From positions 5,704,001 through 5,768,000 of the forward strand of contig NZ_CP092915.1 of NCBI RefSeq assembly GCF_022557175.1: 64,000 bases of DNA. The letters run 5' to 3'. The DNA is from Mycolicibacterium sp. YH-1 (GTDB taxonomy: Bacteria > Actinomycetota > Actinomycetes > Mycobacteriales > Mycobacteriaceae). Positions 62,278 to 64,000 of this stretch are shown here, piece after piece. The notes under the pieces are model-generated. The model ran no database searches and was not told the origin of the DNA. It saw nothing but the letters and a program-made list of their open reading frames with translations. The translations under genes were made by a program, and so were the position numbers. Numbering within the stretch: the first letter of the stretch is position 1; the number at the start of each line of letters is the position of its first letter.

Positions 62278-63413
62278 CCACCACGTCGGACACCAGCACG
62301 TCGGACACCAGCACGTCGGACACCAGCACGTCGGACACCGCCACCGCAACGCAGTCGGCGCCGTTCTCCGGGCAGACGACGATGCGCCAGGCCGTGCTGC
62401 ACCAGCCGAACGATCTGCGGATCGAGGAGGTGCCGGTCCCCACCCTGGAACCCGGTGACGTTCTCCTTCGCGTCGACGCTGCGCTGTTGTGCGGCACCGA
62501 CGTTCGCATCTACGAGGGGCGCAAGCAGAAGAACGTCACCTTCCCGACCGTGTTGGGTCACGAGTTCGCCGGCACCGTCGTCGACGCGAACGGCCCGCTG
62601 CCCGACGGTGTGGCGATGGGCGATCAGGTCGCCGTCTACCCGTTGGTCACCTGCGGTGAGTGCGCGGCCTGCCGCAAGGGGCACGAGAACATCTGCCGCA
62701 ACCGAAAGGCGTTCGGCTACCAGCTCACCGGCGGCCTGTCCCAGTTCGTCCACGTTCCGGCCGTCGCACGGCAGAACCTGGTCCCGGTCCGCGGCGTCTC
62801 GGCCGCTGAGGCCGCCATCATCGAACCGGTCGCGTGCGCCTACAACGGGCAGAAGCTCGCCAACATGTCGCGCGCTGAGACCGCGCTGATCGTCGGCTGC
62901 GGCCCGCTCGGACTGATCCACACCGGGCTCGCCAACAGCTTCGGCGTGGAGAGGGTCGCCGCCGTCGACCCGATCGCCGGGCGGCGCGCGATGGCAACCC
63001 GTTTCGGGGCCGATCTGGTGCTGGAGCCAGGCCCGGACGCGGCCGAGCAGCTCAACGCGTTCAGCGACGGCGGTATCGACGTGCTTGTCATGGCGATCGG
63101 CCGAATCGATGCGCTGACACCGTATCTGGGCTGCCTGGCACCCGGCGCCAGCGTGTCGGTGTTCGCCGGGTTCGGCGCCGACGCCGACCTGGCCGTCTCG
63201 GCCAACGATGTGCACTACAACGAATGGAACATCGTCGGCGCCTCGTCGTGCCGACTCGACGGCTTCCACGCCGTCGCGCCCATGGTCGCCACCGGACAGC
63301 TCCCGGTCGCCGAACTGATCGGCACCCAGCTGCCGCTCGACCAAGCCGTCGAGGCCCTCACCCTCGCCGGCTCCGGCGCTGACATGCGTGTCGGCGTCAA
63401 TCCCTGGGCCTGA
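62274..63413 (+). CDS. Zinc-dependent medium-chain alcohol/polyol dehydrogenase
   Basis: 379 residues if started at the GTG at 62274, which overlaps the regulator stop (GTGA); an ATG at 62382 would remove 36 residues and fit the family N-terminus (MRQAVLHQPNDLRIEEVPVP). Catalytic zinc residues in LLCGTD and GHEF, structural zinc cysteines in CGECAACRKGHENIC, and NAD-binding VGCGPLGLIHTGLA. The protein resembles sorbitol/threonine-type dehydrogenases. Between the two starts is a Thr-Ser-Asp repeat. It oxidises a polyol or sugar in the operon with the aldolase. Confidence 0.88.
   Translation: MTTTSDTSTSDTSTSDTSTSDTATATQSAPFSGQTTMRQAVLHQPNDLRIEEVPVPTLEPGDVLLRVDAALLCGTDVRIYEGRKQKNVTFPTVLGHEFAGTVVDANGPLPDGVAMGDQVAVYPLVTCGECAACRKGHENICRNRKAFGYQLTGGLSQFVHVPAVARQNLVPVRGVSAAEAAIIEPVACAYNGQKLANMSRAETALIVGCGPLGLIHTGLANSFGVERVAAVDPIAGRRAMATRFGADLVLEPGPDAAEQLNAFSDGGIDVLVMAIGRIDALTPYLGCLAPGASVSVFAGFGADADLAVSANDVHYNEWNIVGASSCRLDGFHAVAPMVATGQLPVAELIGTQLPLDQAVEALTLAGSGADMRVGVNPWA
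62283..62342 (+). repeat. Four tandem 15-base repeats at the dehydrogenase N-terminus
   Basis: ACGTCGGACACCAGC occurs three times exactly and a fourth time with two changes. In frame it encodes TSDTS units. It may be a disordered N-terminal tail or untranslated if the ATG at 62382 is used; copy number could vary between strains. Confidence 0.85.
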
Positions 63414-63464
63414 CCCGCAGACCCAACCCTCGGCCCGTCCCACCACACAAGGAGAGCAGTAGGC

Positions 63465-64000
63465 ATGACCGCCACCTTCACCCCCGCCTTCGACATCAAC
63501 CCGACGGGAACCACCGCCGGACTCGGACGAAACCTCCGGCTGCGCCGGCTCTTCGCCGCAGACGGCCGCACCGTCACAGTCGCCCTCGACCAGGCCGTGC
63601 CGCGCGGTGTCGCGCCCCGGCTGGCCACGATCGGCTCCACCTTCGCCAGCATCGCCGACGGTGAGCCCGACGCCGTCACCATCACCAAGGGCCTGGCCGG
63701 TCCGCTGCTCGGTGGCAACCGCGCTCCCCTGCCCTGGATCCTCAAGGCCTCGATGTTCTCCGTCGAGTTCCACCCGACCTACGACGCCACCATCGCCACC
63801 GTGCAGGACGCCGTGAGACTCGGTGCGGACGCCGTCGCGGTCGGCATCTCGGCCGGCTCGTCCAACCAGGTCGCCATGTTCGAGATGCTCACCCACGTCG
63901 TGGAGGAGGCGCACACCTGGGGTCTTCCCGTCGTGTGCCACGCCTACCCCTCGGGCGAGATGTGGGGTGACCGCAAGGGTTCCACCGAGTCGGTGCTCTA
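63465..64000 (+). CDS. Class I aldolase (DeoC/LacD/FbaB-like), cut by window end
   Basis: 178 residues are seen, open at the right edge. Start ATG at 63465 with AAGGAGAG. TVALDQAVPRGVAPRL matches the strand-1 ALD-G motif of DhnA-type class I aldolases, then AVTITKGLAGPLLGGN, WILKASMFSVEF, VQDAVRLGADAVAVGISAGS and VVCHAYPSGEMWG. It would cleave a phosphorylated sugar from the pathway served by the MFS carrier and dehydrogenase. The Schiff-base lysine lies beyond the end or is the Lys of ILKAS; this cannot be settled here. Confidence 0.8.
   Translation, partial: MTATFTPAFDINPTGTTAGLGRNLRLRRLFAADGRTVTVALDQAVPRGVAPRLATIGSTFASIADGEPDAVTITKGLAGPLLGGNRAPLPWILKASMFSVEFHPTYDATIATVQDAVRLGADAVAVGISAGSSNQVAMFEMLTHVVEEAHTWGLPVVCHAYPSGEMWGDRKGSTESVL

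Overview
The window is high-GC actinobacterial chromosome and looks like a fast-growing environmental Mycobacterium (Mycolicibacterium type). The evidence is a BacA/Rv1819c-type ABC protein, a very large CtpH-type P-type ATPase between two small genes in the same order as M. tuberculosis Rv0426c-Rv0425c-Rv0424c, a mycobacterial cutinase, a hemophore-like protein of the Rv0203/Rv1174c family, an Rv3788-like Gre factor, ESX-type WXG/EspC proteins and several PASTA-less receptor Ser/Thr kinases. No rRNA, tRNA, CRISPR array, insertion sequence or phage structural gene was seen.

Layout. 0-12.5 kb is a mixed region: a MerR regulator, a secreted peptidase-like hydrolase, an MFS_3 exporter, a vapBC pair, the BacA-like ABC protein, a cutinase and a nuclease-helicase (DUF2075) gene of visibly lower GC. 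It also holds several decayed fragments (SWIM protein tail, vapB tail, MFS tail), so it behaves like an accessory region. 12.5-16.3 kb carries two transmembrane Ser/Thr kinases; a leader with nested inverted repeats precedes the first.

16.3-35 kb is the most interesting part: an apparently undescribed catabolic locus for a phosphorylated amino or acid-sugar compound. Eight translationally coupled genes (24884-33365) encode a lipoprotein alkaline phosphatase, a polyamine-type ABC importer (ATPase, binding protein, two permeases), a PHP phosphatase, a class III aminotransferase and a KBL/AONS-type enzyme. Next to it lie an enolase-superfamily enzyme, a GntR/FCD regulator, a second binding protein, a kinase-class III PLP enzyme fusion and an IlvD/Edd-like protein that has lost all three iron-sulfur cysteines. 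Near-identical palindromes of the form CAGATTGT-NN-ACAAT stand in front of both operons and in the gntR/enolase divergent promoter, so the block looks like one regulon. A Tat-exported PhoD-type phosphatase follows.

37-40.4 kb holds a type VII secretion-type module: an EspC-like partner with a YxxxD motif, a WXG protein with a glycine-rich hydrophobic C-terminus, and two tandem paralogous membrane proteins that look like immunity proteins. It is followed by a formylglycine-generating enzyme and a kinase whose external sensor is an amino-acid-binding-protein domain. 43.5-48.8 kb is the ctpH group.

48.8-55 kb is a LacI-controlled operon of a DUF1116 (AllG/YlbE-like) protein, a glutamine-synthetase-like ligase, a gamma-glutamyl hydrolase-like amidotransferase and an NCS1 permease, probably for uptake and breakdown of a nitrogenous compound. 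55-59.7 kb has small secreted proteins, a Gre factor, a DadA-like oxidase and a PucR regulator. 59.8-64 kb is a sugar or polyol locus (ACS-family MFS transporter, DeoR regulator, zinc dehydrogenase, class I aldolase cut by the window end) with a palindrome-rich divergent promoter.
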